From Actinobacteria bacterium HGW-Actinobacteria-2 (GTDB lineage Bacteria > Actinomycetota > Actinomycetes > Propionibacteriales > Propionibacteriaceae), in contig PHEY01000009.1 in NCBI GenBank assembly GCA_002841335.1, positions 124,001 to 188,000 of the forward strand: a stretch of 64,000 bases of DNA. Reading direction: 5' to 3'. Within the stretch, counting starts at the first letter, position 1, and each line of letters opens with the position of its first letter. A program made the position numbers and the translations under genes. The notes beneath the pieces are model-generated. The model was not told the origin of the DNA and made no database searches. It saw only the letters and a list, made by a program, of their open reading frames with translations. Shown here piece by piece: positions 1-8,885 of this stretch.

Positions 1-1491
1 CCGGTGATCATCGGCGCCGGCCTGGCCGGGCTCACCGCCGCTTTGGAGTACAGCCCCCGACCCTGCGTGGTGCTGAGTGCCGGCGCGATCAGCACCGGCA
101 CCTCCACCGGCTGGGCACAAGGCGGCGTGGCGGCCGCCATCGGCCCCGACGATTCCGCCGAACTGCACACCGTCGACACCATCGCGGCCGGTGCCGGGTT
201 GTGTGAGCCGGACGTCGTGGCCGCGATCACCCAGGCAGCACCGCGGGCCATCGCCTGGCTGACCGAGCAGGGTGCCCGTTTCGACCACAACGCCGACGGA
301 TCGATCAAACTCGGCCTGGAGGGCGCCCACGGCCGTCGGCGCATCGTCCACGCCCTGGGCGATTCCACCGGTGCAGAACTGCTGCGCGCCGTGGTGACCG
401 CCGCCCGCGCCACCGCGTCGATCTCCCTGTGGGAGTACTCCGCGGCCACCAAGATCCTCACCGACGCCCACGGAGTGACCGGCGTGCGGGTGCGCACTCT
501 CGCCGGCGAGGTGGTTCTGCGTACCTCGACGGTGCTGCTGGCCACCGGCGGCATCGGCGGCCTGTTCCAGCACACCACCAACCCGCTGTCCTCCCGCGGC
601 CAGGGCCTCGCCTTGGCGCATCGCGCCGGCGCGACCCTGCGTGATGTCGAGATGGTGCAGTTCCATCCCACCGCCCTCAACGTCGGCATCGACCCGATGC
701 CCCTGGTCAGCGAGGCCGTCCGCGGCGAAGGCGCGATCCTGATCGACGAGACCGGCGCGCGAGTGATCGAGAACCCGCTGTCGGCCCGCGACGTCGTCTC
801 CCGCGCCGAATGGGCCGCTCTGCAGGCCGGCCACCAGGTGTTCCTGGACGCCCGCGAGGAGCCCGGCGCCCGCTTCGACGAGTTGTTCGCCTCCATCGCC
901 GCCACCGCTCGGGACGCCGGCTTCGACCCGGTCACCCAGCCGCTGCCGGTGCACCCGGCCGCGCACTACCACATGGGTGGGGTCCGGGTTGATCTGGCTG
1001 GACGCACCGACGTCCCCGGCCTGTACGCCGCCGGCGAGGTGGCCTCCACCGGCCTGCACGGCGCGAACCGGCTGGCGTCCAACTCGCTGCTGGAAGCGGT
1101 GGTCTGCGGGCGCTGGACCGCCCAACACTGGCTCAGCCTTCCGGCCGGCGGTGAGGTCGCGGCGGCGGCACCGTCCAGCCTGCACCCGGTGAGCGAGGCA
1201 CCGACCGACCCGGTCGCGGTGCAAGTGCGCGCCATCGTCTCCGAGGCCGCCGGCGTGCTGCGCGACCACGATCGACTCACCGTTGCCCTGGCCGAACTAG
1301 CTTCGCTGCGCCATCACGACGCCGGCCTGGTCGGCTACCTGCTGGTGCAGGCGGCGCTCACCCGTACCGAGTCCCGCGGCGGACACACCCGCACCGACTA
1401 CCCCGCAGCGTCCGAGCCGGCCGAGCACCTGTTGATCCCGGGCCAGGGCCACAACGTCGTCGTTGCCGAACCGATCGGAGCCGTTGCATGA
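1..1491 (+). CDS. nadB: L-aspartate oxidase, 5' end cut by window
   Basis: Flavoprotein that oxidises L-aspartate to iminoaspartate, the first step of de novo NAD synthesis; the product is used by quinolinate synthase (NadA), which would be expected just upstream. Visible features are the FAD-binding GAGLAGLTAAL at the very start, the GTSTGWAQGG segment, LEGAHGRRRIVHALGD, VQFHPTAL, and the C-terminal AAGEVASTGLHGANRLASNS typical of the fumarate-reductase/NadB flavoprotein family. The reading frame is open to base 1 and the Rossmann motif lies within the first ten residues, so only a short N-terminal piece is missing. Its last bases overlap the nadC start (ATGA), so the two are probably translationally coupled. 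Confidence 0.95.
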   Translation, partial: PVIIGAGLAGLTAALEYSPRPCVVLSAGAISTGTSTGWAQGGVAAAIGPDDSAELHTVDTIAAGAGLCEPDVVAAITQAAPRAIAWLTEQGARFDHNADGSIKLGLEGAHGRRRIVHALGDSTGAELLRAVVTAARATASISLWEYSAATKILTDAHGVTGVRVRTLAGEVVLRTSTVLLATGGIGGLFQHTTNPLSSRGQGLALAHRAGATLRDVEMVQFHPTALNVGIDPMPLVSEAVRGEGAILIDETGARVIENPLSARDVVSRAEWAALQAGHQVFLDAREEPGARFDELFASIAATARDAGFDPVTQPLPVHPAAHYHMGGVRVDLAGRTDVPGLYAAGEVASTGLHGANRLASNSLLEAVVCGRWTAQHWLSLPAGGEVAAAAPSSLHPVSEAPTDPVAVQVRAIVSEAAGVLRDHDRLTVALAELASLRHHDAGLVGYLLVQAALTRTESRGGHTRTDYPAASEPAEHLLIPGQGHNVVVAEPIGAVA

Positions 1492-2333
1492 GAACCCTCC
1501 CCCGCATCGTTATCGAACCGTTGGTTCGCGCCACCCTGCTGGAGGATCTCGGTCGCGCCGGCGACCTCACCACCGACTCGGTGATCAGCCCGGACGCCCG
1601 CGCCGAGGTGGCCCTGGTCGCCCGCGAGCCCGGGGTCATCGCCGGCGTCGACTGCGCCCGGTTGGCCTGGGAACTGGTCGACCCCCGCATCGAGGTGCGC
1701 GACCTGTTGCCCGACGGATCACGGGTGGAGCCCGGCACCGTGATCGGGACTGCGGTCGGCCCGGCCCGGGGGCTGCTCAGCGGCGAACGCACCGCGCTGA
1801 ACTTCCTGGGCCATCTGTCCGGCGTGGCCACCGGCACCGCCACCATCGCCGACGCGATCGCCCACACCAAAGCTCGGGTGGCCGACACCCGCAAGACGAT
1901 TCCGGGCCTGCGTGCCCTGCAGAAGCACGCCGTGGTCGCCGGCGGTGGCTCCAACCACCGCTTCGGGCTGGACGATGCGGTGCTGATCAAGGACAACCAC
2001 ATCGCCGTTGCCGGCGGGGTCACCGCGGCGGTGAAGGCCGCCAAGGCCCACGTCGGACACCTGGTGAAGATCGAGGTCGAGGTCGACAACCTCGACCAGC
2101 TCGCCGAACTGCTGGACGCCGGCGCCGACGCCGTCCTGCTGGACAACATGGGTCCCGACCTACTGCGGCAGGCAGTCGCCCTGGTCGCCGGCCGGATGAT
2201 CACCGAGGCGTCCGGACGGATCACCCCGCAGACCGCGGTACCGATCGCCGAAGCTGGGGTGGATCTGATCAGCGTCGGCTGGCTGACCCACTCCGCACGC
2301 GTGCTGGACATCGGCCTGGATTACGTCGGGTAG
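1488..2333 (+). CDS. nadC: Nicotinate-nucleotide pyrophosphorylase (quinolinate phosphoribosyltransferase)
   Basis: Converts quinolinate and PRPP to nicotinate mononucleotide. The 281-residue length is normal. Diagnostic stretches are the N-terminal LLEDLGRAGDLTTDSV, the central TRKTIPGLRALQKHAV followed by GGGSNHRFGLDDAVLIKDNH, and the C-terminal IDLISVGWLTHSA-like segment that closes the phosphate-binding barrel. The start ATG at 1488 overlaps the nadB stop by four bases. No terminator is obvious before glgP 68 bases downstream. Confidence 0.96.
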   Translation: MRTLPRIVIEPLVRATLLEDLGRAGDLTTDSVISPDARAEVALVAREPGVIAGVDCARLAWELVDPRIEVRDLLPDGSRVEPGTVIGTAVGPARGLLSGERTALNFLGHLSGVATGTATIADAIAHTKARVADTRKTIPGLRALQKHAVVAGGGSNHRFGLDDAVLIKDNHIAVAGGVTAAVKAAKAHVGHLVKIEVEVDNLDQLAELLDAGADAVLLDNMGPDLLRQAVALVAGRMITEASGRITPQTAVPIAEAGVDLISVGWLTHSARVLDIGLDYVG

Positions 2334-2401
2334 TCAATTCCTTCACCATCGGACACGGGACGGTTTCACGTCAGTAACCCGGGCCGGATAGCCTGCCCCC
2401 C

Positions 2402-4960
2402 ATGATCGGACAAAACGATTCACCCGCGTCGGACGTCCTCGCTGATGAAAGCCAGCTGAGCGCGCATCATCAGATCGGGCCGATGTCTCCCCCGACCCAC
2501 CCGTTGGCCGTGGGTCCGGTGGTGGCTCCGCCGCACTCGGTGGACGGTTTCGTCAAGGAGTTCCTGCGCGAACTCAACACCGGTCAGGGCGTGGCGCTGT
2601 CCCGTTCGACGGTGAACGATCAGTACCTCGCACTCGCCCGCACCGTGCGTCACTACCTGATGGCGCGGTGGCTGGAGACCATGAAGCATCAGCGGGCGTC
2701 CAAAGCCAAGACCGTGGGCTACCTGTCGGCGGAGTACCTGCTCGGGCGGCAGTTGGGTAATGCTCTGCTGGCCACCGATCTGAACGACATCGCCGACCAG
2801 GCGATGAAGTCCTGCGGCCTCGACCTGGCCACCCTGCGCGCCCAAGAGGTCGAGCCGGGCCTGGGTAACGGCGGCCTGGGCCGGTTGGCGGCCTGCTTCA
2901 TCGATTCGCTGGCCACCATGAGCGTGCCCTGCATCGGCTACGGGATTCGCTATGAGTACGGCATCTTCAAGCAGACCTTCGTCGAGGGTCGCCAGGTGGA
3001 GCAGCCCGACACCTGGCTGTCCTTCGGCAACCCGTGGGAGTTCCCGCACCCCGAGGCCGCCGTCCAGGTGGACTTCGGCGGCTACACCGAGACCTACGAC
3101 GATGAGGGCGTCCAGCGCAGCCGCTGGGTGCCCAGCTGGAACGTCCTCGGCGTGCCCTACAACTACATGGTCCCCGGCTACCAGAACGGACGGGTGAACA
3201 CCCTGCGGCTGTGGAGCGCGCAGGCCACCAAGGCGTTCGATCTGGCCATCTTCAACTCCGGCGACTACGCCGAGGCGGTGCGGGCTCAGACCTTCGCCGA
3301 GAACATCACCAAGGTGCTCTATCCCGAGGACTCCACCCCGCAGGGCAAGGAACTGCGCCTGCAGCAGCAGTACTTCTTCGTGGCCTGCTCGATTCGCGAC
3401 ATCATCGATCAGGGTCTGGAGGACGACTTCACCTGGTCCGAGCTGCCGCAGCGAGTCATCTTCCAGCTCAACGACACCCACCCGGTGATCGCGGTGCCCG
3501 AGTTGATGCGGGTGCTGGTCGATGAGGAGAAGCTGGAGTGGGAGCAGGCCTGGGAGATCACCCGGCAGTGCTTCGCCTACACCTGTCACACCCTGCTGCC
3601 GGAGGCGCTGGAGGTGTGGTCGGTCGAACTTCTGGGACGGCTGCTGCCGCGGCACCTGGAGATCATCTACCGGATCAACGACGAGTTCCTGGCCGAGGTG
3701 CGCACCCATTACGGCGACGACGAGCTCAAGGTGCGGGCGATGTCGATCATCACCGACTTCCCCGAGCGTCAGGTCCGGATGGCCTACCTGGCCACCGTCG
3801 CCTCGACCAAGGTCAACGGCGTCGCCGAGCTGCATTCTCAACTGCTGCGCGACAAGCTGCTGCCCGCGTTCAGCGAGTACTGGCCCGACAAGTTCACCAA
3901 TGTCACCAACGGGGTCACCCCGCGCCGGTTCATCCGGCTGGCCAACCCGTCGCTGTCGCAGCTGATCACCGACACTCTCGGCCCCGGCTGGGTCACCGAT
4001 CTGGACCGGCTCGCCGAGTTGGAGCCGTACGCCGAGGACGAGGACTTCCGCGTCGAGTTCCGCAAGGTGAAGCAGGCCAACAAGCAGCGCCTGTTCGACC
4101 TGCTGCGGGCCCGCGACGACATCGACCTGGCCAACCACCACTTGCTCGACGTGATGGTCAAGCGTTTGCACGAGTACAAGCGGCAGACGCTGAAGGTGCT
4201 GCACGTGGTCAGCCTGTACGAGCAGATCATCTCCGGCGCGGTCGACCCCGAAACGGTCACCCCGCGCACGGTGATCTTCGGCGCCAAGGCGGCCCCGGGC
4301 TATCGGATGGCCAAGGAGATCATCTTCTTGATCAACTCGGTGGCCGCGACCATCAACGCCGACCCGGTGATCGCCGGACGGCTGAACGTCGCCTTCCCGG
4401 CCAACTACAACGTCACCTTGGCCGAGAAGCTGATCCCGGCCGCCGACCTCAGCGAGCAGATTTCGCTGGCCGGTATGGAGGCCTCCGGCACCGGCAACAT
4501 GAAGTTCGCCCTCAATGGCGCGCTGACCATCGGCACCGATGACGGCGCGAACGTGGAGATCCGCAAGCTGGTCGGCGATGCCCACTTCTTCGGCTTCGGC
4601 ATGACCGAGCCCGAGGTGACCGCGCTGCAGATCGCCGGCTACCGTCCCACCGAGTATTACGAGAACAACCCGCTGCTGAAGCGCGCGATCGATCTGATTG
4701 CCTCCGGCGCGTTCTCCGGGGGCGACCGGGCCACCTTCGAGCCGATCGTGTCCAACCTGCTCTACGACGACCGGTTCATGGCACTGGCCGACTTCGAGTC
4801 CTACCTGGCGACCCAGGCCAAGGTGGAGGCCGCCTACGCCGACGAGGAGGGCTGGACGAAGTCCGCGATCCTCAACGTCGCCCGTACCGGCTTCTTCTCC
4901 TCCGACCGTTCGATGCGCGACTACCTGAGCCGCATCTGGCGAGCGGGCGCTGTGGTGTGA
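2402..4960 (+). CDS. glgP: Glycogen/starch phosphorylase (GT35)
   Basis: Removes glucose-1-phosphate from the ends of alpha-1,4 glucan chains; cytoplasmic, PLP-dependent. Family hallmarks include GNGGLGRLAACF, the NDTHP motif, the MVKRLHEYKRQ segment and the PLP-lysine region EASGTGNMKFALNGALTIGT. At 852 residues it is slightly longer than E. coli GlgP (about 815) because of an N-terminal extension of about 40 residues. The ATG at 2402 has no convincing ribosome-binding site, and the ATG near 2483 (MSPPTHPL) is an alternative start, so the N-terminus is uncertain. The stop overlaps the following HAD gene. Confidence 0.95.
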   Translation: MIGQNDSPASDVLADESQLSAHHQIGPMSPPTHPLAVGPVVAPPHSVDGFVKEFLRELNTGQGVALSRSTVNDQYLALARTVRHYLMARWLETMKHQRASKAKTVGYLSAEYLLGRQLGNALLATDLNDIADQAMKSCGLDLATLRAQEVEPGLGNGGLGRLAACFIDSLATMSVPCIGYGIRYEYGIFKQTFVEGRQVEQPDTWLSFGNPWEFPHPEAAVQVDFGGYTETYDDEGVQRSRWVPSWNVLGVPYNYMVPGYQNGRVNTLRLWSAQATKAFDLAIFNSGDYAEAVRAQTFAENITKVLYPEDSTPQGKELRLQQQYFFVACSIRDIIDQGLEDDFTWSELPQRVIFQLNDTHPVIAVPELMRVLVDEEKLEWEQAWEITRQCFAYTCHTLLPEALEVWSVELLGRLLPRHLEIIYRINDEFLAEVRTHYGDDELKVRAMSIITDFPERQVRMAYLATVASTKVNGVAELHSQLLRDKLLPAFSEYWPDKFTNVTNGVTPRRFIRLANPSLSQLITDTLGPGWVTDLDRLAELEPYAEDEDFRVEFRKVKQANKQRLFDLLRARDDIDLANHHLLDVMVKRLHEYKRQTLKVLHVVSLYEQIISGAVDPETVTPRTVIFGAKAAPGYRMAKEIIFLINSVAATINADPVIAGRLNVAFPANYNVTLAEKLIPAADLSEQISLAGMEASGTGNMKFALNGALTIGTDDGANVEIRKLVGDAHFFGFGMTEPEVTALQIAGYRPTEYYENNPLLKRAIDLIASGAFSGGDRATFEPIVSNLLYDDRFMALADFESYLATQAKVEAAYADEEGWTKSAILNVARTGFFSSDRSMRDYLSRIWRAGAVV

Positions 4961-5736
4961 CGCCACCGGCGTTGCGGGCGCTGCTGTTCGATGTGGACGG
5001 CACGCTGGCCGAGACCGAGCGGGACGGGCATCGTCCGGCCTACAACGCCACCTTTGCCGACTTCGGGCTGGATTGGGTCTGGGACGAGGCCACCTACGGC
5101 GAGCTGTTGGCCGTCACCGGGGGCAAGGAGCGGCTGCGCTTCTACCTGGAGCGCTACCGCCCTGCTGAGGCCTGCCGGGCCGATCTCGACGAGTTGATCG
5201 CAGCGGAGTACGCGGCCAAGACGGCGCGCTACCAGCAGCTGTTGGCTAGTGGCGCGATCGGCTTGCGTCCGGGAGTGCGGCGACTGATCACCGAAGCCCG
5301 CGAGGCCGGGGTCATCTTGGCCGTCACCACGACGACCAGCCCGGGCAACGTCACCGGACTGCTGGAGCACGCTCTGGCTCCTGGATCGAGCGAGTGGTTC
5401 GCGGTGATCGCCGCCGGTGATGTGGTGCCGACCAAGAAGCCCGCCCCCGACATCTACCTGTGGGCCTTGGCAGAGCTGGGCCTATCGTCGGACGAGTGCC
5501 TGGTCATCGAGGACTCCGCGGTCGGACTGCGGGCTGCGCGCGCGGCCGGATTGGCCACGGTCATCACGGTCAACGACTACACCGCCGAGGAGGACTTCGC
5601 CGGCGCGGTCGCCGTCCTCAGCGACCTGGGTGAGCCGGACGCCCCCGCCCGACGCCTGGACGCCCCTGCCGAGGTGGTCGTCGACCTCGACGTCCTGCGC
5701 GCCTGGCACGCAGCGGCCCTGTTGTCCGGCCGCTGA
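4957..5736 (+). CDS. HAD-superfamily phosphatase, CbbY/phosphoglycolate phosphatase-like
   Basis: A 259-residue haloacid-dehalogenase hydrolase. Motif I is LLFDVDGTLAETE, the cap follows with the CbbY-like WDEATYGELLAVTGGKER, motif II is the TTTTS region, motif III is KKPAPDIY and motif IV is EDSAVGLRAA. The HR…N cap signature resembles CbbY-type sugar-bisphosphate phosphatases. The GTG start overlaps the glgP stop as GTGA, implying coupling to glycogen breakdown; dephosphorylation of a sugar phosphate is the reasonable role, but the substrate cannot be read from sequence. Confidence 0.85.
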   Translation: MTPPALRALLFDVDGTLAETERDGHRPAYNATFADFGLDWVWDEATYGELLAVTGGKERLRFYLERYRPAEACRADLDELIAAEYAAKTARYQQLLASGAIGLRPGVRRLITEAREAGVILAVTTTTSPGNVTGLLEHALAPGSSEWFAVIAAGDVVPTKKPAPDIYLWALAELGLSSDECLVIEDSAVGLRAARAAGLATVITVNDYTAEEDFAGAVAVLSDLGEPDAPARRLDAPAEVVVDLDVLRAWHAAALLSGR

Positions 5737-5993
5737 TCGCGCTGCCACCGAGCCTTCCAAGACCGCAGGAGCGCAGCCCTCCTTGACTCAGGATGAAGAG
5801 TTCCACGGGAAGGACGCTCGACTATCCTTCCATTCGAAAGACCCTGCGATACAGTGAAACGGTCAGCGACGCCCGCCTTTCCATGACAAAACGCCGCTGA
5901 CCGCCCGTCAGCTTGGGGGTCCGGAACCCCCTTGCTGGCTTCCTTGAGAGGTTGGAAGAGCCATTGGTGGCCCTATTCCTCCGAAGGCAAGCC
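5737..5993. other. Gap between convergent HAD and DUF5343 genes
   Basis: No convincing gene. It holds an 8-bp inverted repeat (GGTCAGCG near 5861 and CGCTGACC near 5894) and the GGGGG…CCCCC hairpin listed separately. Composition is less GC-rich than the flanking housekeeping genes. Confidence 0.5.
5910..5936 (-). terminator. Probable terminator hairpin behind the DUF5343 gene
   Basis: A GGGGG (5915–5919) / CCCCC (5927–5931) stem with a 7-base loop, extended by AGC/GCT outside, lies about 60 bases past the DUF5343 stop on the minus strand. No long T-run follows, so rho-independent activity is uncertain. Confidence 0.45.
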
Positions 5994-6692
5994 TTAGCCC
6001 TCCCCTATCCCAAGGGCCTTCTCGATCCGATCAAGCAGCCCCGCTTGAGCAGCACCCTCGCCACCCTCCTTCTTGGCAAGTTCCATCAGCATCTCCACAT
6101 ATGCGGCCTTTTGCGCGTCGACGGTCACAAGTGGAGGGTTGTCACTCTGGTCCCCACCCTGCGGCGCCACCTTTCCCCGCCGGCGCTTGCTGGCGCCCGT
6201 GCTGCTAGCCACAGCACGACCTCGGCGGTAATGCGGGCTCAGCTCCACGCCGAGGTCAGTAGCCATGCCAAGAAAGAAGGCAATCGCCTTCTCCACAGTT
6301 GCTCCGGTTAGCCCTCGCTGGCGGAAGACCTCGGCCAGCTGGCCACTCGTTGCGCTTGCGCTAAGCGCCAAGGCGTCTGAGTACTTCTCATCGAAGATCA
6401 TCCGGAGCAGATCATTCTGGCTCTGCTCATCCTGCTCGACGAGGTCCTTCAGCAGGTCCGTCGGGCGCTTGTCGTCGTCGATCAGGTCGAGATACCTCAG
6501 TGCTCCACGAATCTGCGCGACGAGGCTGCCTGAGACGTTGCCGAAGTAGCTCCCGTCGAACCGGTCGGGCATCCCATTTGCGGCGAGGTTCGCCAAAAAG
6601 TTGCGGAACCCCTTGTAAGACATGTAGGGCGCGCCAGGGACGGTCTGCTTCGCCTCGGAACGCACACCAGGCTCTTCCTGTGAAGCTGACAT
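5994..6692 (-). CDS. DUF5343 family protein
   Basis: A 232-residue soluble protein. Residues about 23–150 match what I know of DUF5343: YMSYKGFRNFLANL, a GMPDRFDGSYF…SGS segment, ALRYLDLID, PTDLLKDLV, and the closing KAIAFFLGMATDLGVELSPH. The tail is basic (SKRRRGK) and then helical. The ATG at 6692 is chosen because GGAGAGGAGGT sits just upstream; the open frame runs 61 codons further but without that signal. The gene stands alone between convergent and tandem metabolic genes. The family has no established biochemical function, though members are often reported on accessory or mobile DNA. Its promoter region carries five CTTTACG copies, suggesting tight regulation. Confidence 0.8.
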   Translation of the reverse strand: MSASQEEPGVRSEAKQTVPGAPYMSYKGFRNFLANLAANGMPDRFDGSYFGNVSGSLVAQIRGALRYLDLIDDDKRPTDLLKDLVEQDEQSQNDLLRMIFDEKYSDALALSASATSGQLAEVFRQRGLTGATVEKAIAFFLGMATDLGVELSPHYRRGRAVASSTGASKRRRGKVAPQGGDQSDNPPLVTVDAQKAAYVEMLMELAKKEGGEGAAQAGLLDRIEKALGIGEG

Positions 6693-6709
6693 CAGGACAC
6701 ACCTCCTCT

Positions 6710-6838
6710 CCTTTACGGGATGCAACAATCGTAAAGGACACCGAACGTAGACGCAAGGCGCTTTACGGATTGGCTTTACGGGGTCTGCTGGGGCGCTCGC
6801 TGCGCCTGGGTGACGCGAAGCCGTGGATGTCCGTAAAG
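6710..6838. promoter_or_regulatory. Cluster of five CTTTACG motifs at the DUF5343 promoter
   Basis: CTTTACGG occurs at 6711–6718, 6761–6768 and 6774–6781 on the plus strand and as its complement at 6831–6838; a fifth copy (CGTAAAGG) lies at 6730–6737. The first and second form an 8-bp perfect inverted repeat, CCTTTACG and CGTAAAGG, with a 12-base spacer. On the minus strand a possible −10 (TACGAT, 6733–6728) overlaps the second copy, with a weak −35 (TTGCGT) 17 bases upstream. The pattern looks like operators for a repressor; the regulator is not identified. Confidence 0.6.
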
Positions 6839-6911
6839 AGGGACGCCCGCGGCTACTGGATGTGCGTAACGCCAACGAAAGAGCTAGTCCGAGCCGATGG
6901 CACGCAGCGGC

Positions 6912-8240
6912 TCAGTCGACCAACGCCTGATCGCGCTGTTCGGGTAGCGCCAGCGCCGCGAGTGCGGCCAGGGCGAACGCTGCCGCGAACACGACGAACA
7001 CCAGCGGCAAACCGCCCCCAGTGAGGAGGAACGGGACGCTGAGCGGGGCGATGATCGAAGCGATCCGGCCGAACGCCGCCGCTGCACCCGTCCCGGTGCC
7101 GCGAATGCCGGTCGGGTAGATCTCCGGGCCGATCGCATACAGCGCACCCCAGGCGCCGAGGTTGAAGAAGCTGAGCGCGCAGCCGGCCACCAGCAGCATG
7201 GTCTCGCTGGTCGCGAAGCCGAAGAACCCGGCCGACACCGCCGAGCCGAGCAGGAAGGTCGCCAGCGTCGGACGCCGTCCCCACTTCTCCACCAGGACGG
7301 CCGCAGCCAGGTAGCCGGGCAGCTGCGCTGCGGTGATGATCAGCGCATAGGTGAGGGTCGTGGTGAGGGTGAATCGGTCTTTGAGCAGACTGGGCAGCCA
7401 GGTGAACGCGCCGTAGTAGGACAGGTTGATCAGGAACCAGACCGCCCATAGCGCGGCGGTGCGGCGTCGCAGGCCCGCCGACCAGATCGAACGCTGACCG
7501 GCGATCTTCTCCGGAGCCACGTCCGGGCTGGCCACCGATTCAACCTTCGCCGACCGCTCGAAGGAGACCACCACCTGCTCAGCTTCGGCGAAGCGCCCCT
7601 TGCGCTCCAAGAACCGCACCGACTCCGGCAGCCCCCAGCGCACCACTGCGGCATAGATGGTGGGCACCACGCCGATGGCCAGCGCCCAACGCCAGCCCTG
7701 ACCGACGCTGGGGATCAGCAAGTAGCCGATCAGTGCCGCGGCCAGCCAGCCCACCGCCCAGAACGCCTCCAGCAGGACCACGATGCGACCCCGGATGCGT
7801 TTGGGGGCGAACTCGCTGACCAGAGTGGACGCCACCGGCAGTTCCGCACCAAGGCCGAGCCCGACCACGAAGCGCAGTGCGATCAGCATCGCCACCCCGG
7901 TCGACAACGCGGCTGCGCCGGTCGCCAGACCGTAGATCAGCAGGGTGATGGCGAAGGTCTGGCGGCGTCCGACCCGATCGGCGAGCAGGCCGCCGAGGGT
8001 GGCGCCCAGCGCCATGCCCACGAAGCCGATCGAGCCGATCCAGCTGAGCGTGCCGGGGTCGAGCTTCCATTCCAGCTTCAGCGCCAACATCACATATGAG
8101 ATGAGCCCGACGTCCATGGCGTCCAAGGCCCAGCCGATGCCGGAACCGGTGAGCAGTCGGAAGTGTTTGCCGGTGAACGGCAGCCGGTCCAGGCGCTGCG
8201 ACCTGGTCAGGGTTACTTCTTCGGCAGTGGGGGTGGCCAT
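6912..8240 (-). CDS. MFS transporter, aromatic-acid/sugar-porter type
   Basis: A 442-residue major facilitator protein with twelve predicted membrane segments. The signature ADRVGRRQ appears in the loop after TM2, and ELPVASTLVSEFAPKRIRGR follows TM4; the second half has the matching VEKWGRRPT and GPEIYPTGIRGTGTG. These features place it with proton-coupled symporters of the sugar porter / aromatic acid:H+ / NiaP-like group, so an organic acid or sugar is a likely substrate, without further resolution. The ATG at 8240 is preferred over the one at 8267 because AAGGGAAG lies in front of it. Confidence 0.85.
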   Translation of the reverse strand: MATPTAEEVTLTRSQRLDRLPFTGKHFRLLTGSGIGWALDAMDVGLISYVMLALKLEWKLDPGTLSWIGSIGFVGMALGATLGGLLADRVGRRQTFAITLLIYGLATGAAALSTGVAMLIALRFVVGLGLGAELPVASTLVSEFAPKRIRGRIVVLLEAFWAVGWLAAALIGYLLIPSVGQGWRWALAIGVVPTIYAAVVRWGLPESVRFLERKGRFAEAEQVVVSFERSAKVESVASPDVAPEKIAGQRSIWSAGLRRRTAALWAVWFLINLSYYGAFTWLPSLLKDRFTLTTTLTYALIITAAQLPGYLAAAVLVEKWGRRPTLATFLLGSAVSAGFFGFATSETMLLVAGCALSFFNLGAWGALYAIGPEIYPTGIRGTGTGAAAAFGRIASIIAPLSVPFLLTGGGLPLVFVVFAAAFALAALAALALPEQRDQALVD

Positions 8241-8293
8241 GTTCTTCCCTTCGTCCGCACTCGGCATCCTAGGCCGTCACGCGGACAGGCAAA

Positions 8294-8333
8294 GGGGGAG
8301 GCCCCGCACCTTTTCAGGTGCCGAACCTCCCCC
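8294..8333 (-). terminator. Terminator hairpin behind osmC
   Basis: Nested stem: GGGGGAGG (8294–8301) pairs with CCTCCCCC (8326–8333), and inside it GCACCT pairs with AGGTGC. It lies 17 bases past the osmC-family stop on the minus strand and is followed by TTT, so it probably separates that gene from the MFS gene. Confidence 0.65.
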
Positions 8334-8349
8334 AGAGCCTGCGAAGAAC

Positions 8350-8772
8350 TCAGACCAGCGCCGCGTCCAAGGTGATGGTCGTCCCGGTCAGCGCTGCTGA
8401 CACCGGACACCCGGTCTTGGCCTTCTCGGCGAAGGTGGCGAAATCTTCCGCGCTCAGGCCCGGCACCGATGCCCGGACGGTGAGCTGGATCCCGGTGATG
8501 CCCTGGCCCGGGACGAAGGTGACCTCGGCCTTGGTGTCGACCGAAGCCGGCGGCGTGCCGTTGCCCGCCAGCGCGTGGGAAAGGGCCATCGAGTAGCAGG
8601 CGGAGTGAGCGCCGGCGATCAGTTCCTCCGGAGTGGTGGTGTGGCCACCCTCACCGGCACGAGACTTCCAGTCGACCTCGACGCTGCCCAGAGCAGAGCT
8701 GAGGAACTCAACCTCGCCCTGACCCTCCATCAGGGAGCCTTCCCAGTGGGTCTGTGCGGAGCTAACGGTCAT
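8350..8772 (-). CDS. OsmC-family peroxiredoxin
   Basis: Thiol peroxidase that reduces organic hydroperoxides. The protein has 140 residues, normal for OsmC. The peroxidatic cysteine is C59 in AHSACYSMAL and the resolving cysteine is C122 in TGCPVSAAL, with the TTPEELIAGAHSACYSMALS helix typical of the OsmC (rather than Ohr) branch. The ATG at 8772 gives the standard N-terminus; the open frame upstream has no family similarity. Monocistronic, with its own downstream hairpin. Confidence 0.9.
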   Translation of the reverse strand: MTVSSAQTHWEGSLMEGQGEVEFLSSALGSVEVDWKSRAGEGGHTTTPEELIAGAHSACYSMALSHALAGNGTPPASVDTKAEVTFVPGQGITGIQLTVRASVPGLSAEDFATFAEKAKTGCPVSAALTGTTITLDAALV

Positions 8773-8885
8773 AACCTGCCTGCCTTTCGTTTGCCATGTC
8801 TGTGGGTTGATCCCACTCCAGCCAACCTGCCCGAGGCAACCCCTCATTCCAGCAATACCGATGATTAGGTAGATTCGGCCACCTC

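Noticed and set aside
2420-4966. 848-codon frame antisense to glgP
   Set aside because: Shadow of a high-GC gene; no family text, and glgP is unmistakable on the other strand.
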